This document shows positions 25,701 through 35,802 of a stretch of 64,000 bases of DNA, one piece after another. The DNA is from Primulina eburnea (taxonomy: Eukaryota > Streptophyta > Magnoliopsida > Lamiales > Gesneriaceae). Made by a program: the position numbers and the translations under genes. The notes beneath the pieces are model-generated. The model was not told where the DNA came from, searched no databases, and saw nothing but the letters and a program-made list of their open reading frames with translations. Numbering within the stretch: position 1 is the first letter of the stretch; the number at the start of each line of letters is the position of its first letter. The DNA lies in NCBI RefSeq assembly GCF_022965805.1, contig NC_133117.1:6720183-6784182 (forward strand), given 5' to 3'.

Positions 25701-28700
25701 CAGAGGCTGGAATGGAAGGAGTTGGGACTGCCAGAGTGGTTGAAGATAACTCAAGTAAGAAAGAATCTATATCCTTATCTTCAAGAACAGGTATAGCTTC
25801 CTCTTGAAGACATGGTTGGGCAAAGTATGACGCATCTTCATAAAAAGTAACGTCCATAGAAGCAAAAAGTTTTCTTGGTAGCAGGATGATAACACTTGTA
25901 GCTCTTTTGGGTTGATGAATACCCAACAAAGATACACTTAAGAGCTCTATGATCTTACTTTTCCTTGTTATGAATATGAACAAATGCAGAGCAGACAAAA
26001 CTTTTTGGGTTGAGGTGAGGATCTTTGTCAAGGTTAGGGAAAAACGCATACATTACCTGGATTGGACATCTAAAACCTAACGATTTTTAGGGCAGACGGT
26101 TTATGATGTATGCAGCTGTTAGTACAGCTTCTCCCCAATAATTTTTTGGAACATTTTTATGAAAAGGAAGAGCTCGGGCTGTAGCTAGCAAATGACCATT
26201 TTTCCTTTCCGCCACTCCTTTTCGTTGTGCGGTATAGGAGCAAGATGATTCATGGATAATTACCTCATTTTCAAAATAGGAAGACGATGTGTGATTGAAA
26301 TATTCTCTTGCGTTATCGGATCTAAATTTTTTGATTTTTTTTCCAAATTGATTCTGGATCATAAAATGGAAAATTTGAAACACAGTACTAACATCAGACT
26401 TATTTTTGAGAAAGAATATCCATGAAATCCGAGTGCAATCATCAATAAATGAGACAAAGCATTGAGGTCCAAACATATTAGGAGTAATTGAGGGTCCCCA
26501 AACATCATTATGGATCAAATAAAAATGTGTAGCACATCTTTTATTGCTTATTGGAAAGTTTACACGTTTATGTTTTGCAAACTCACTAACATCGCAATGA
26601 AGACGTTCATTTCCTAACCCCATAAATAACAAGGGAAACATAGATTTAAAACTCCAAAAGATGGATGGCCTCATCGGAAATGATGAAGCCAAATGTTATC
26701 TTTATTTGAAGATCACAAAAAAGACGAAGACACTTGATTCCTAACACTGTTCAAGTTGCCAATATCCTCAAGAAAATATAGCTTGTTTTCTTCCCTAGCA
26801 CGTCCAATCTTCCTCCTCGAATCCGAGCCTGAAATACACAATGGGATGGATAAAAAAGCACATAACATTTCAGGTCAGAGGTAAGTTTTTTTTATAGATA
26901 TTAGGCTGGTGGATAATAATCTTGGCATATGAAGAACACTGAAGTGTAATTGTGGGGCTGATTTGGATACTGCCTATCCCAGCAACGGTGGTAAGAGAAC
27001 CATCAGCAATGGTTATCTTTCGGTTGCTTGGGCAAGGTGTTATTGAAATTAAGTGAGGAAAGGGTCATATGATCTGTGGCTCCTGAATCGACAATCCACA
27101 AATTCCTAACAACTTTATCTGAGGCATTTAATCCTAGAGAGATAAAAGACTTACCTGAATGGGCTAAGGAGCAAGTACCACTGATTTTCTCTTCATTCCC
27201 AAGGAGTTTTCGAAGTCTCTCAACCTCTTCATTGCTGAGTTCATTCAGTCTTGGGCCACTTCTTGACTTGGCTGGTTAACCGTAAAGTTGGCTTGGTTTA
27301 TGTTTCTGATCTATCCCCATCGTTGATTTCAGTCCTTGTTTCTGCCATGTAATTTTCAGCACTTGTCCTTGGTGTGTCCAGCCTTTCTACAGTAAGTGCA
27401 CCATAAATCTTTCTTACCCTCTCGGCTTTCAACATTTGATATTTCTGCACTTCCATACTCCTTAACTTGACGTTGTTCTGGAATCTTCGCGACCATCACT
27501 GACTCCTCTGAATTTTGAGGCTCGAGCATCATACTTCTCCGACTTTCTTCAGCCTGAATCAAAGAGATTGTTTCTTCCAAAGATGGTATCTCATCTTTTC
27601 CTAGAATTTGGACCCTTACTTGATCAAATTCTGGATTCAACACAGCTAATAAATCATAAACTCGGTCCTTATCAATGAATTGTTTAAGAGTTGAGTCATC
27701 TTCTGGACAGTTCATCACGATGACCTGACAGTGATCAAGTTCCTGCCAAATATTTTGAAGTTCGTTGGCGTATTCAGTGATCGGTTATTTCCTTGCTCGG
27801 CTGATCCCACCTTTATTTTGATTTCGTAAACATGGGCAGTATCACGAGCCTTTGAATAAGTTCGTTTGATTGACTCCCAAATGGACTTTGCAGATGTCAA
27901 AAACATGACAGTGTCACTGATCCTTGGATCCATCGACTCCCACAGCCACGACATGACCATAGAATCAGCTTCATCCCACGCGTCGAAGCCTTCTTCTCTT
28001 GGTATGGGTCAAGTCCCAAGAAGGTGAATAAGTCTCCCTTTTCCCTTCAAATAAGTCCGCACAAATTGGGACCATTTCAAGTAGTTCTTTCCATCCAAAC
28101 GATAGTTCGTCTGAATGTTTCGCAAGTCGCCAACCATTGGATTGAGATTTAGGATTGCTTCATAGCTACAATTTTTTTTAAGCATCAGAATCAAACATGA
28201 TTAAGGAATGAAGAGAACGATAGAGCTATCGGGTAAGGAAAAAAAACGTGAATTAAGAAAAAAGTTGGCTCTGATACCATGTAAAGAATAAGAATATAGT
28301 TTCTTGTATTATTTTCCAATAACTACATGATATTTATACAACATAATAAATTATTTATAATGGAAACCCTAGATCTTAATCATAGCAATCCCTTGATTTA
28401 AGGAAACCAAATATACACCTATATCAATCTAAGATACACAATATCAATTAAAAATATACAAGATATTATTTATACAATCTTCCAACATAGTAACAATATC
28501 TTCAGTTTTTTTAACCAGTGCTCCCTTATTTTAAATTATAACAATAGTATTCTCAACAAGAAACCATCTTTTTATTGTTTTTGCTAACACTGGCAAAAAT
28601 CTTATTCTCCCTCACTTTTGAAAGTAATGTCAAATTAATCTCTTACGTTTCAAATTACTTCAATTGCATCCCTCATCATTTTTCTGGTGGCCTAGTTGTC

Positions 28701-31700
28701 CTTTGAGTTGTTTTACTTAAATACTCTTTCGGTTTATTAATATAAAATTAATTTAAATATTTAATTTTACAAAATTAAATATTATTCTCGCAAACTCAAG
28801 TATTTATTTTTTGTCAATATAAGTTTGTACCCACATATAATTACAAAAAATACTTGAGTTTGCAAGAATAAAATTTAATTTTATAAAAGTAAATATTTAA
28901 ATTAATTTATATAAATAATTGGCCGTCAAAAAAGTGACGAGGAATGACATTGAAATAATTTGAAAGGTCGGAGATGAATTTTTCATTGCTTTCAAACGTG
29001 GAGATGAATATGAAATTTACCCCCGCTACCTATGTAAATTTAACAAACCACATTATTTCAAATAGTTTTTCACAAACTAAACATATGTATTAATACATCT
29101 AATTTTTTACATTTAAATGATTAATTTAGACACTTACAATCCAAATATAAACGCATAATAACTATAATACTCTTTGAATTTTCTTTAAGTATGCCCTTAT
29201 CATTGAATTACTCCATTGTGATATGGTACCTTGAAATAAGTTTTTAAAAAATATCCAATCCAGTAGGAACTCAAGTTTCAACAAAATACAAATTACTTGC
29301 AGAAAATGTCTCAAGAATACCTTGTTTACAGGGCCTATGCAAATGTAACGGGTGTTTTCATCTTCATAATGTATGTGCTCCATAACTGTGTGAAGAGCCT
29401 TATCTCTTAACTTCTTCCCAGGCCATCGTGTCAAAATAGGCTCAACAGCCTTATCAAGAGAAGCCCAAAGTACATCCTGTAACAGAGGGTGTGGATAGTA
29501 CATATCCTCCTGCAGGGATGTCACATGATGAGAGATTAAGTAGAATAATTCACGGAATACTATCAGTGAGGAATAAGGCAGTTGTTGCATCTGTCATGAC
29601 AAAACTTTGTAAAATCTATTTCCATCATTTGCAAACCTCTTTAGGAACTCTGCTTGTTATTTCCATGACCAGCTAGCACACTTATCATCTATGTTTAGAA
29701 GAAATTAATAACTCTCTTTTTACATACCTTTGCACATTCATTTCGTGATCTATTCCAATCTATTTTATGATATGGAACTGTATAGAGCTCCTTCCTCAAT
29801 GACAAGACAGTCGGTGAAATTGAGCCAACAAACCTTTTCCCATACAAGTATGACATGGGGAGGTAAACCATTCGACAATGACACCACATCCGTCCTGCAA
29901 CATAAATGGGTGAAAGTGCTTATTTCATCTACAAAAATTCCAAAAAAAGGAACTAAGGTAGAATCATTTGACTGGTTTCAATATGCTTCTTTTGTGAAGA
30001 GAATGCTTGATGAATACATCCCATAACCTGTTGTTGATAGATTAATTAAATTATAATAATTCATTTTTTAGAAAGCACATACAAGGATTTCTTGAATATT
30101 TTGTCCGCAGTCGGTACTCATGTCCAATACGACTCAAACTCATGGATAACCATGAGAAAGCAGCAATTCTACCACTTGAGCTGGTTGGTGGTGGGTCACA
30201 TGAAAGGGATAGTGTTTATCAAATGCTTTTCTTAAAAATTAGATGTCAAGAGACGTGACAAGCTGATGCCAAAAAGATATCATCAAATCCTTCACGATGA
30301 TAATAAAAATCTCAAAATCATAGTATGCCAAACAATTAATTAGAGTACCTCTCCATTTCAGAATCTCAGTATGCGAAATGATATATAAAGATAGTGTCTG
30401 TTTATAATTGCATTACATAAACATCATCACACCAACGAGTGTGAAATTTACTCCAACGGGTTATTCATATTTTAGGAGCATATAAATTCAAAACTGTGGT
30501 TTAATTACTGTATTGACTCAACAATGTGGAGGTCAGATTAAACACAGAGATCAAGCATTCTAGGCCACAGAAGTACACCATGATATACTAATGTTGAAAA
30601 GAAAAAAAATCATTAGATTCTTTTTTAAGTAAACAAATCTATATATTAATTTTATCAACACTTGCAAACAAAAAGAAAGGGAGGGGGTTGAAATACATAT
30701 ACAAAGAAATATTACCCGGATGGAATGGAAGAATGTAGGGAAGAAGCCATATCTCAGGTGGCAAAGGATTGTTCCCAGCCCATTCAAAAACTCCAAGCAA
30801 CTAGTATCATTACAACAAAAAAGGAAAGAGAATCAGCCGTTGACAAGCACAGAGTCCAACTGAATTCAAATCACATAAACCAGTGGGTGAAGAATGAATT
30901 CTGAACTGAGAGCCACATTTTTCCCCATGATGTTATTGCTGTGGCACCGCCATGATCCAAAATCCACATTCGTGCATTTTCCATTGCTCCATCTCCATCA
31001 TTTGCTCCTTCCCCAAGTAACCTTAATGTCACATAGCTCAAGACTGAACCAAACATGGTGCTTGGACCCTCAATATGCAAACCCCATCCACCATCCCTGT
31101 TCTGTTGCATCGTATAAATAGGAGTTAGCATGTGCCGTCACTCATGTATTGGAGATAACTAAAGCAGAAGGTGACCTCTAGACAAGTAAAGGCATGGAAA
31201 AGCTGAATGCTAACTACATACTCACCTGATGATTGTAAAGATAGCGACACATTTCACGTGTATGCTCTTTTGACAATATAGCATTCAATGCCCCAGTAAT
31301 GGATAATACAATAACCTGTTGGTTCAATACACACTAAATATTGAAAAATGTAAAACAGATAGGAGCAAAGCAAAATTATTGATTGGTGACAGGTGCCATG
31401 ACATTTGGACGGTAAACTCAATTTCTTATACCTTCTAGCTTGTAAACGACTGCTTTAAATCTTAAAGGATTAATCAAATCTTAAATTACATCAAGCAGAA
31501 AAAATCTTTATTACGCTTCGAATTCAAATGAGATTAAGTAGTCAACAAAAATAATTAATGAGAGCATTAAAAAAATTATTTACATTTTAAGTTTGGGATA
31601 AATCTTCAAGAGCATTAATGTTTTACTACTTTCTCTCTTCCTTTTCGAATCATCAATATAGAACATAAGAAGTGTCGGGAGAAAATCAACACACCAAGCC

Positions 31701-33859
31701 AGGCATTAGAAACATTGGGGCCCCATAATCTCCTGGCCAATGACCATCAAGAGCTTGCAGAGTTGAATGGAAATTTATGGCCCTCCTCAATGTATTGGCT
31801 ACCTTGTCATTCTGAAATATCTTCAACGTCCTCAATTTTTTCTTGGGGCAACTGTATATGGCTGGAGTTCTCCTTGGCAAACTAAATCCAAAATGAAATG
31901 AAAACTGAAAGTCATTCAGTGTTATAAGCCTCTTAGAGTTTTGATAAACCTTGTATTTGGCAATCCATCGTTGGAATAACAAATCAAACATCATTGACAC
32001 TTATTGAAAAGTCACACAAACTTATAATGGTCCTCTACAGTGTTTTTTCGCCAAAAGTGTTTATAATCTTGCAAACGATTTTTTCTAATTCTGACAGAAA
32101 ACTATAGTCAAATTGGAATAAAAAAGTAATACCAAGATGCATCAGATTAGCCGCTTGAAATCCTCAGAGGACTGTCATTCAGAATAGAACGACTTTGCAT
32201 TAAGTATTGCCTGAACTTCATCTCCAATTTTATGCTTGAAAAAAAATCAGTCACGGTTCTAAAAATATAAACTTAAATGCCGGTGGCTTGACCAGGGTAC
32301 ACCTAAAAAATAGTTTTTTAACATATATATCCAGGAAATTTTACATGTGTCTTTCAACATAAGGGAAGTGTATTATCCACAGGATAGGTTCAAACAAAAC
32401 TCAACCTTCATCGCCATTTCAAAAAATAAATACAATTATGCCTTAAGCGATCAAATTAAATAAAGTCAATTGACATGTTATTCTTACATAGAGGACCAAT
32501 AGACAATTAAATGAAGCATTGTTCTCTTATTATACTTCTACATTGTAATGAATGATGCCAAGCAATCCACGTCTAAACCAAAACATCAAAGGCCAATACA
32601 TTATATCATTCCAAATAAGACTTGCAGAAAATCTTCAATTCTTCGCCTTTCAAAAAAGGTACCCTATTTTCTGAAAACTATAACTTTATAATGGTGCAGA
32701 GGTTCTATTAAGTTTTGAAAATATCTACTACAGATAGTTGAATAAATCCATCCACACAGTATTGATGCATCCTTCTGTCTGTTGGCCATTAAATAACTTG
32801 CACCACTATACTGAATCAAGAGTTTTGAATTTGATCGGTAGATTAGACAAAAAGTGAACTATTCCGCGAACATGTATTAGATAATGGAATTGTTCATGAA
32901 AGACATACAAAGGTTAAATATGGCATTCTGCTATGAATACAGCAGAAGAGTGAGAAGCTCCAACCAACTTTGGGCTTGTGAATACAGCTGGATTATAATG
33001 CAAATTTGTTAACCATATTCCTTTGCTTTTAGTGGGTTTTGAGGTGTATAATAAGTTCCAAAATTATAGTTGTGTTCCAAAGAAATGAGATTTCTCCAAG
33101 TGGATACAAGACCTGTCACTCCTCCCCAATCCTTAAAAATCTGAATACTTAATAATCTTACTGCACAAAAAGAAAGATATATTATAGATCTTATTTAATG
33201 GATCGTATTTCCTTCTGATCATGCTGATGCCAAATAAATTCATTAGAAGAAAGAAACACTACACACTAAAAATTCAACTGCATGGGTATTGATTGACTTC
33301 AACACAATTCTAATGCATCACATTATCCTAAATCCCGATAAAACTTCATCCACCTTATTAAGCCACTTACAGTCAATTGAACTGTTATCAACCTTTTTAG
33401 AGAAATATTCAGCCACCCAGAAAGTAAGAAGCTGATGCATTGAATAACTAATTACCACAAAGTTATCAACTCACAAGTCGGTGATTTCCAATTCATAAAG
33501 GCAAAGTCACTGCGAAACACCAAAAAGATATCCTAACGAGAAAAGGTTATTATCTTTGGTTTCCAGATCTCTTGACACAAATAATAGCATCAAACAGGAA
33601 AACAACTGACAGCAATATGAAACATTTAAACAAAGATAATTATATCAGTGCCTCACTGAACCTGATATCTCATTAGAAGATCAGAGGAATGCTTCTTTTC
33701 AAAGCGATGCTTATGAAATTGCGCTCGAAGCATCTCAATCTCCACCAACTCTTCAGGAGACCCAAGACTTGGATCAAACTCCCACACTTGGCGGCCAACA
33801 TGTCCATTTACAGACCGCAACCAGGGGCTTGATCCCTCCCCAATTTTAAGCTTCCACAT
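13797..33859 (-). CDS. CAS1: Cycloartenol synthase (oxidosqualene cyclase), 18 exons, one frame slip in exon 2
   Basis: Cyclises 2,3-oxidosqualene to cycloartenol, the first committed step of plant sterol synthesis, on the ER membrane. Exons on the minus strand: 33662-33859, 31695-31881, 31226-31315, 30907-31101, 30716-30800, 29728-29894, 29321-29509, 23792-23905, 18378-18500, 18146-18268, 17967-18065, 17376-17432, 16848-16894, 16404-16547, 16028-16205, 14979-15059, 14391-14474 and 13797-13910. All borders are GT-AG and in phase except that exon 2 is 187 nt (186 expected). Ignoring that extra base gives 757 aa. Catalytic DCTAE has its Asp at 483; MWCHCR and several QxxxxxW-type repeats are present. 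Tyr410, His477 and Ile481, the residues known to direct cycloartenol over lanosterol, are all in place. Introns 7 and 8 are swollen by Copia elements. Lupeol or beta-amyrin synthase is unlikely because those have MWCYCR. Confidence 0.93.
16831..17036. repeat. Tandem duplication (about 101 bp) covering CAS exon 13
   Basis: Two adjacent units, 16831-16931 and 16932-17036. Each starts AAGTGCAGATATC and ends with AATAGAACACTCAA. The left unit contains the functional exon 13 with its splice sites. The right unit differs by several substitutions and small insertions, so the duplication is not recent. The repeat spans exon plus flanking intron on both sides. Confidence 0.9.
16949..16997 (-). pseudogene. 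Decayed duplicate of CAS exon 13
   Basis: Extra copy of the 47-nt exon that encodes the [14 protein letters not shown] segment. It keeps an AG acceptor and a GT donor (GTGAGA) but is 49 nt long, because two T residues were gained where the functional copy reads ACATTTGG. Using it in place of exon 13 shifts the frame. Using both puts a stop at the start of the true exon 13. It is therefore non-coding or a source of transcripts destined for decay. Confidence 0.8.
18695..18897 (+). repeat. 5' LTR of the intact Copia
   Basis: 203 bp, TGTTAG...TTGCA. It contains the TATA-like ATATATATAC near 18840 and an AATAAA at about 18863. Target duplication AGTTG lies immediately to the left. Confidence 0.97.
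18898..18910 (+). other. Primer binding site of the intact Copia
   Basis: TGGTATCAGAGCC directly abuts the 5' LTR, as expected for priming by initiator methionine tRNA. Confidence 0.9.
18928..23388 (+). CDS. Copia Gag-Pol polyprotein, 1486 aa, intact
   Basis: Single ORF starting 30 nt after the LTR. Domains in order: UBN2-type Gag (about 40-240); CCHC knuckle CX2CX4HX4C (about 273-286); aspartic protease with DSGA (about 372); integrase HHCC zinc region (about 510-550) and DDE core with Asp near 568, Asp near 632 (DNGGEYF) and Glu near 667; reverse transcriptase from about 1010 with YVDDI near 1168; and RNase H with DADWAG near 1333. The order protease, integrase, RT, RNase H is the Copia order. 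No stop or frameshift is present, so the element may be able to move on its own. The start MTANQG is the first ATG after the primer site. Confidence 0.95.
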   Translation: MTANQGIIFGSIGLTSESEVTSGNSSSSSVHDMTSTSIQITVHRLNGQNFLEWSQSVKLAIDGRGKLGYLTGEAVKPAETESTYKTWRSENSLVMAWLLNSMDSAIARPHMFMKTAKDVWDSVKETYSDSENSSQIFELKAKLWNLKQGDHEVTIYYNQMAALWQELDQYYDDVWESKDDYARQKRREENDRVYMFLAGMNQNLDEVKGRILGRKPLPSIREVFSEIRQEESRKKVMHRQAEINVDSVSDNSALVSRNLDSNPNADRKKRPWCDHCQKAWHTRETCWKLHGKPPGWKKRPEKALQTVTEISQESPINPGQLPFTQDQVDQLVRLLRTSNPTPSSTNCSVAQHGKPSTVSLMCSKPECTWVIDSGATDHMTGSSSFFSSYKPCAGNRRVRIADGSFNPIAGIGDIKLSPSITLSNVLHVPKLSCNLISISKLTQDLKCQAKFSNSYCVFQEVDSGKMIGNARENGGLYFLDGETESCKVAQAFSGLETTPIDLNNEVYLWHYRLGHPNFFYMQKLFPKLFLNKNPSLFTCEICALAKHHRSVYQPKMYQPSRPFSLIHSDVWGPSRVAGLLDRKWFVTFIDDHSRACWVFLLKAKSEVEPIFKIFHNMVVNQFQTNIQMIRSDNGGEYFTETLGKYFREHGILQQSSCPDTPQQNGLAERKNRHILEITRALMFSTQVPKYLWSEAVLTAVYLINRLPSKVLNFKTPLDILKEIFPNSKVFSSPLPLKTFGCTVFVRNLDRNMSKLAPRSKKCVFVGYGSTKKGYKCFDPTSKKLYISFDVSFFEEKPFFGSHLQGEIIRNEDDVVLDFNQGGIPIDLTSKGKETIPGLHEDLAVIPTSPRIVGNIDHINVDHSNFSHNKESSSTSPGILQSSPINKGSTQRGKFYEQVYQRRVPHQGGKNIISQLDHESNSEPSSEGKLPTPLDLPIALRKERRSCAKYPMSNFVSYSRLSPQFSMFSGNVSSVHIPRSIQEALQSPEWKKAVHEELGALEKNQTWTLEDLPVGKSTVGCKWVFTPKFNAEGILERYKARLVAKGFTQTYGIDYSETFAPVAMMNTVQVLLSIAVNLDWPLQQLDVKNAFLNGMLEEEVFMDPPPGFEGTCGKKVCRLKKALYGLKQSPRAWFGRFTQFVLKQGYVQGQSDHTMFTKFSGSKVSVLIVYVDDIILTGDDTEEMSSLKEKLSKEFEIKDLGGLRYFLAMEFARSSNGLAVSQRKYIMDLLEETGMSDCKPAETPIDANKKLGETTSQNAADVHQYQRLVGKLIYLSHTRPDIAFAVSLVSQFMHAPSRDHLEAVNRILRYLKGCPGKGLCFKKSESKKLEVYTDADWAGSITDRKSTSGYCTFLWGNLVTWRSKKQNVVARSSAEAEFRAMANGICEAIWVHRVLQDLRIEASLPIRLYCDNKAAISIAHNPVQHDRTKHIEVDRHFIKQKLDNGLFCTPYVPSSEQAADIFTKGLFKPTFESCISKLGMIDIYAPT
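23396..23598 (+). repeat. 3' LTR of the intact Copia
   Basis: 203 bp, identical by eye to the 5' LTR, preceded by a GGGGGAG tract and followed by the AGTTG duplication. Confidence 0.97.
24206..24442 (-). repeat. 3' LTR of the decayed Copia
   Basis: About 237 bp. The element-internal polypurine tract lies immediately to the right. The outer end has lost the canonical CA (reads TATAAAG where the partner reads TGTAAAG). Confidence 0.85.
24450..28200 (-). pseudogene. Copia Gag-Pol remnant, frameshifted, RNase H mostly deleted
   Basis: Reading right to left: a Gag start with a [13 protein letters not shown] motif (about 28100); more Gag at 27356-27960; a CCHC knuckle ([14 protein letters not shown], about 27360); integrase with [12 protein letters not shown] and a D..E core (26087-26692); a linker region (25363-26049); and RT segments at 25087-25353 and 24535-25029 with YVDDI. 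Just after the RT (about 24550) the sequence jumps to the last residues of RNase H (LADVLTK-like, out of frame), so most of that domain is missing. Several frameshifts and stops separate the pieces. It cannot encode a working polyprotein. Confidence 0.9.
28280..28517 (-). repeat. 5' LTR of the decayed Copia
   Basis: About 238 bp, partner of 24206-24442 with numerous substitutions. The primer binding site is adjacent at 28266-28280. Confidence 0.85.
28592..29024. repeat. Long foldback (palindromic) element in CAS intron 7
   Basis: The left arm (about 28592-28800) and right arm (about 28845-29024) are imperfect inverted copies. The inner pair is strongest: CGCAAACTCAAGTATTT on the left against AAATACTTGAGTTTGCA on the right. 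Outer parts also pair, for example TTTCAAATTACTTCAATTGC against the reverse of ATTGAAATAATTTGAAA. The loop is about 45 bp. No coding capacity. It looks like a foldback MITE. In the pre-mRNA it would form a large hairpin. Confidence 0.8.
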
Positions 33860-34480
33860 TTCAACTTTTACCTGTCAGATATGATGATTCTTCTCTCAGA
33901 TTCTTGCACATGCATTTCAAATTGCAACCCAAACACAATATGAAACAGAACATAAGGCAACATTATGCAATAATATCCAAAAAAGTAAAGATCGTCAAAT
34001 GATGCAATTCACATTAGAAATCACCAAAGATAAACTAAAAATCAAAGCCAGAGATAAAATGAAAACTTTGACTAGTATAAGCACGCAACAAATTCTTTGC
34101 TCCGCCAACTGCATCGTTAACAATCTCCCGAATTTTTCCTTTCACAAGACAAAAAATCAAACAATATAATAAGCTCATAGGTCCGATCAACAGCTTGTTA
34201 TATCAGGCACCACACAAATTCCGAAAATAAATAAAAATAAAGAAACAAAAAAAAATTCAAAGCCAAATAATCACAATCATGAAGAATTATGCAAAATTCA
34301 CACTCCGCAAATGTTCTGAGAACAGAATATCAATACATTTGAATCTAAACATACAAGACGAACCTTAAAAATTGGGAATGGAGTGAAGAATTGTAGGCAA
34401 GCTGCTTCTGATTTTCTATATGGTGCAGCTGCTGTTGTATGCAAGCTGGCTGGCTGGCTGATGTGATCTCTTCTGGTCGT
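33860..34480 (-). promoter_or_regulatory. CAS 5' leader with a probable 5'-UTR intron
   Basis: A splice acceptor (CTGACAG) lies about a dozen bases upstream of the start codon at 33859. A plausible non-coding leader exon with a donor AAG/GTTCGT lies near 34364, which suggests a leader intron of about 490 bp. No clear TATA box could be fixed. Confidence 0.4.
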
Positions 34481-34516
34481 TGGAAATGAGGGGGCAAAAG
34501 GGTCAAATTGTTCATT

Positions 34517-34856
34517 TCTTTTTATCAAATTTGTTATTTTGTATTTGTAGAAATCATTCGAATAAAAATATATATAATAATTTTAGAGTAATTTTTATAC
34601 TAAGTTTAATATTGAAGTTTTGTTTTATCATAAAATTTTACAAAAAATATAATTTGAGAAAAAAATTTATATATATAAATAATAAATTGAAATCTCTATT
34701 AGTGTTGACAACATTTCTTTTATCAAATTTGTTATTTTGCAATTTGTAGAAATCATCCAAATAAAAATATATAATAATTTTAGTGTAATTTTTATATTAA
34801 GTTTTATATTTGAAGTTTTGTTTATCGTATTAAAAATTTAAAAAAATATATTTGAG

Positions 34857-34860
<4 letters not shown>
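34517..34860. repeat. Degenerate tandem repeat, period about 195 bp
   Basis: Two imperfect units, about 34517-34711 and 34712-34860. Both contain TTTTATCAAATTTGTTATTT, GTAGAAATCAT and ATAATAATTTTAG. This lies upstream of the CAS leader, so it may be part of its distal promoter. The second unit runs into the (TA)n tract. Confidence 0.7.

Positions 34861-34938
<78 letters not shown>
34861..34938. repeat. (TA)n microsatellite, left part
   Basis: About 78 bp of TA dinucleotides, continued on the other side of the GC-rich element at 35707-35797. It was probably one tract split by an insertion. Confidence 0.9.
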
Positions 34939-34941
<3 letters not shown>

Positions 34942-35706
34942 TTCTAAATGGCGGTCGAGGCGGCCGCCTAGGCGGCCCTCGACCGCACCGCCTATGCTTG
35001 AGGCGGATGTTTTAGGCGGCCAAAGCTATACGGCGTTGGGGAGGCGGGTCGAGGCGGCGAGCAGGCGGGCGAGGCGGCCAAGGCGGGCAGTCAAGGCGGG
35101 CGAGGCGGCCAAGGCGAGCAGACGGGCCCTAGCACACCCAACTTTTTTTTTTAACTTTTGGTTTCACTCTCAAGTCTCAACCACTAAGCCAACCACACAC
35201 TAACTGCCGCCCGCCGCCCGCATATGTAGATATAGTAGATGGTGCATATGTAGATGATTTGGAAGATTAGTTATGGCATATGTAGATGTAGTAGAGGGTG
35301 CATATGTAGATGATTTGGAAGATTAGTCATGTTTACTCTAGTACTTGTTCTACTGATGGATAATAGATTGAAACTTTGAAATTTAAACTTAGTTTTTTGG
35401 TAAAAATAATAATATTACTTTGTTAGTATAATAGCATTAATATGATGATGAATTTTTATTAACTATTTTGTTAGTTTGCATGTATATATTTATTTGCTTT
35501 GTATGAAGTTTTTTTGTGCTTAAAAATTATTTAATTACACATCTTACATGAAAAATGATGACTATTTGTGATTATATTGTATAATTATATATGATTATCT
35601 ATAAAAAAATATTTAAAAAAATTCAACCGCCTAGACACCGCCTGGACGGCCGAGGCGGTAGGCGGTCACCGACCGCCCCGCCACCGCCTCCCGCCATTTA
35701 CAACCT
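34939..35706. mobile_element. GC-rich inverted-repeat element inserted in a TA tract
   Basis: About 770 bp. The ends are GC-rich inverted sequences: the left end reads GTTCTAAATGGCGG followed by repeated GGCGGCC units, and the right end on the opposite strand reads TTGTAAATGGCGGGAGGCGG. The centre is AT-rich with a 56-bp tandem repeat. TA repeats flank both sides. The terminal GGCGG clusters, so unlike the surroundings, and the shared TAAATGGCGG near the tips suggest a non-autonomous DNA transposon. The superfamily is not clear because the TA flanks hide any target duplication. Confidence 0.7.
35221..35331. repeat. 56-bp tandem duplication inside the GC-rich element
   Basis: Two near-identical units starting CATATGTAGAT, at 35221 and 35277. 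They differ at a few positions (for example ATAGTAGATGG against GTAGTAGAGGG). Confidence 0.85.
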
Positions 35707-35711
35707 TGTAT

Positions 35712-35797
<86 letters not shown>
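35707..35797. repeat. (TA)n microsatellite, right part
   Basis: TA repeats with two AAA interruptions. The apparent ORF through it is an artefact of the dinucleotide repeat. Confidence 0.9.

Positions 35798-35802
<5 letters not shown>

Larger units (their letters stand above)
24206..28517 (-). mobile_element. Old, decayed Copia retrotransposon in CAS intron 7
   Basis: An element in the same orientation as the host gene. Its two LTRs are about 237 bp (24206-24442 and 28280-28517) and differ at many positions, for example the right LTR ends TTAACCA where the left ends TTAACA. A primer binding site (TGGTATCAGAGCC on the minus strand, 28266-28280) adjoins the right LTR, and a G-run polypurine tract (24445-24451) adjoins the left LTR. 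The coding region is broken into short frames. I found no target duplication, which fits old age or edge damage. Confidence 0.9.
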
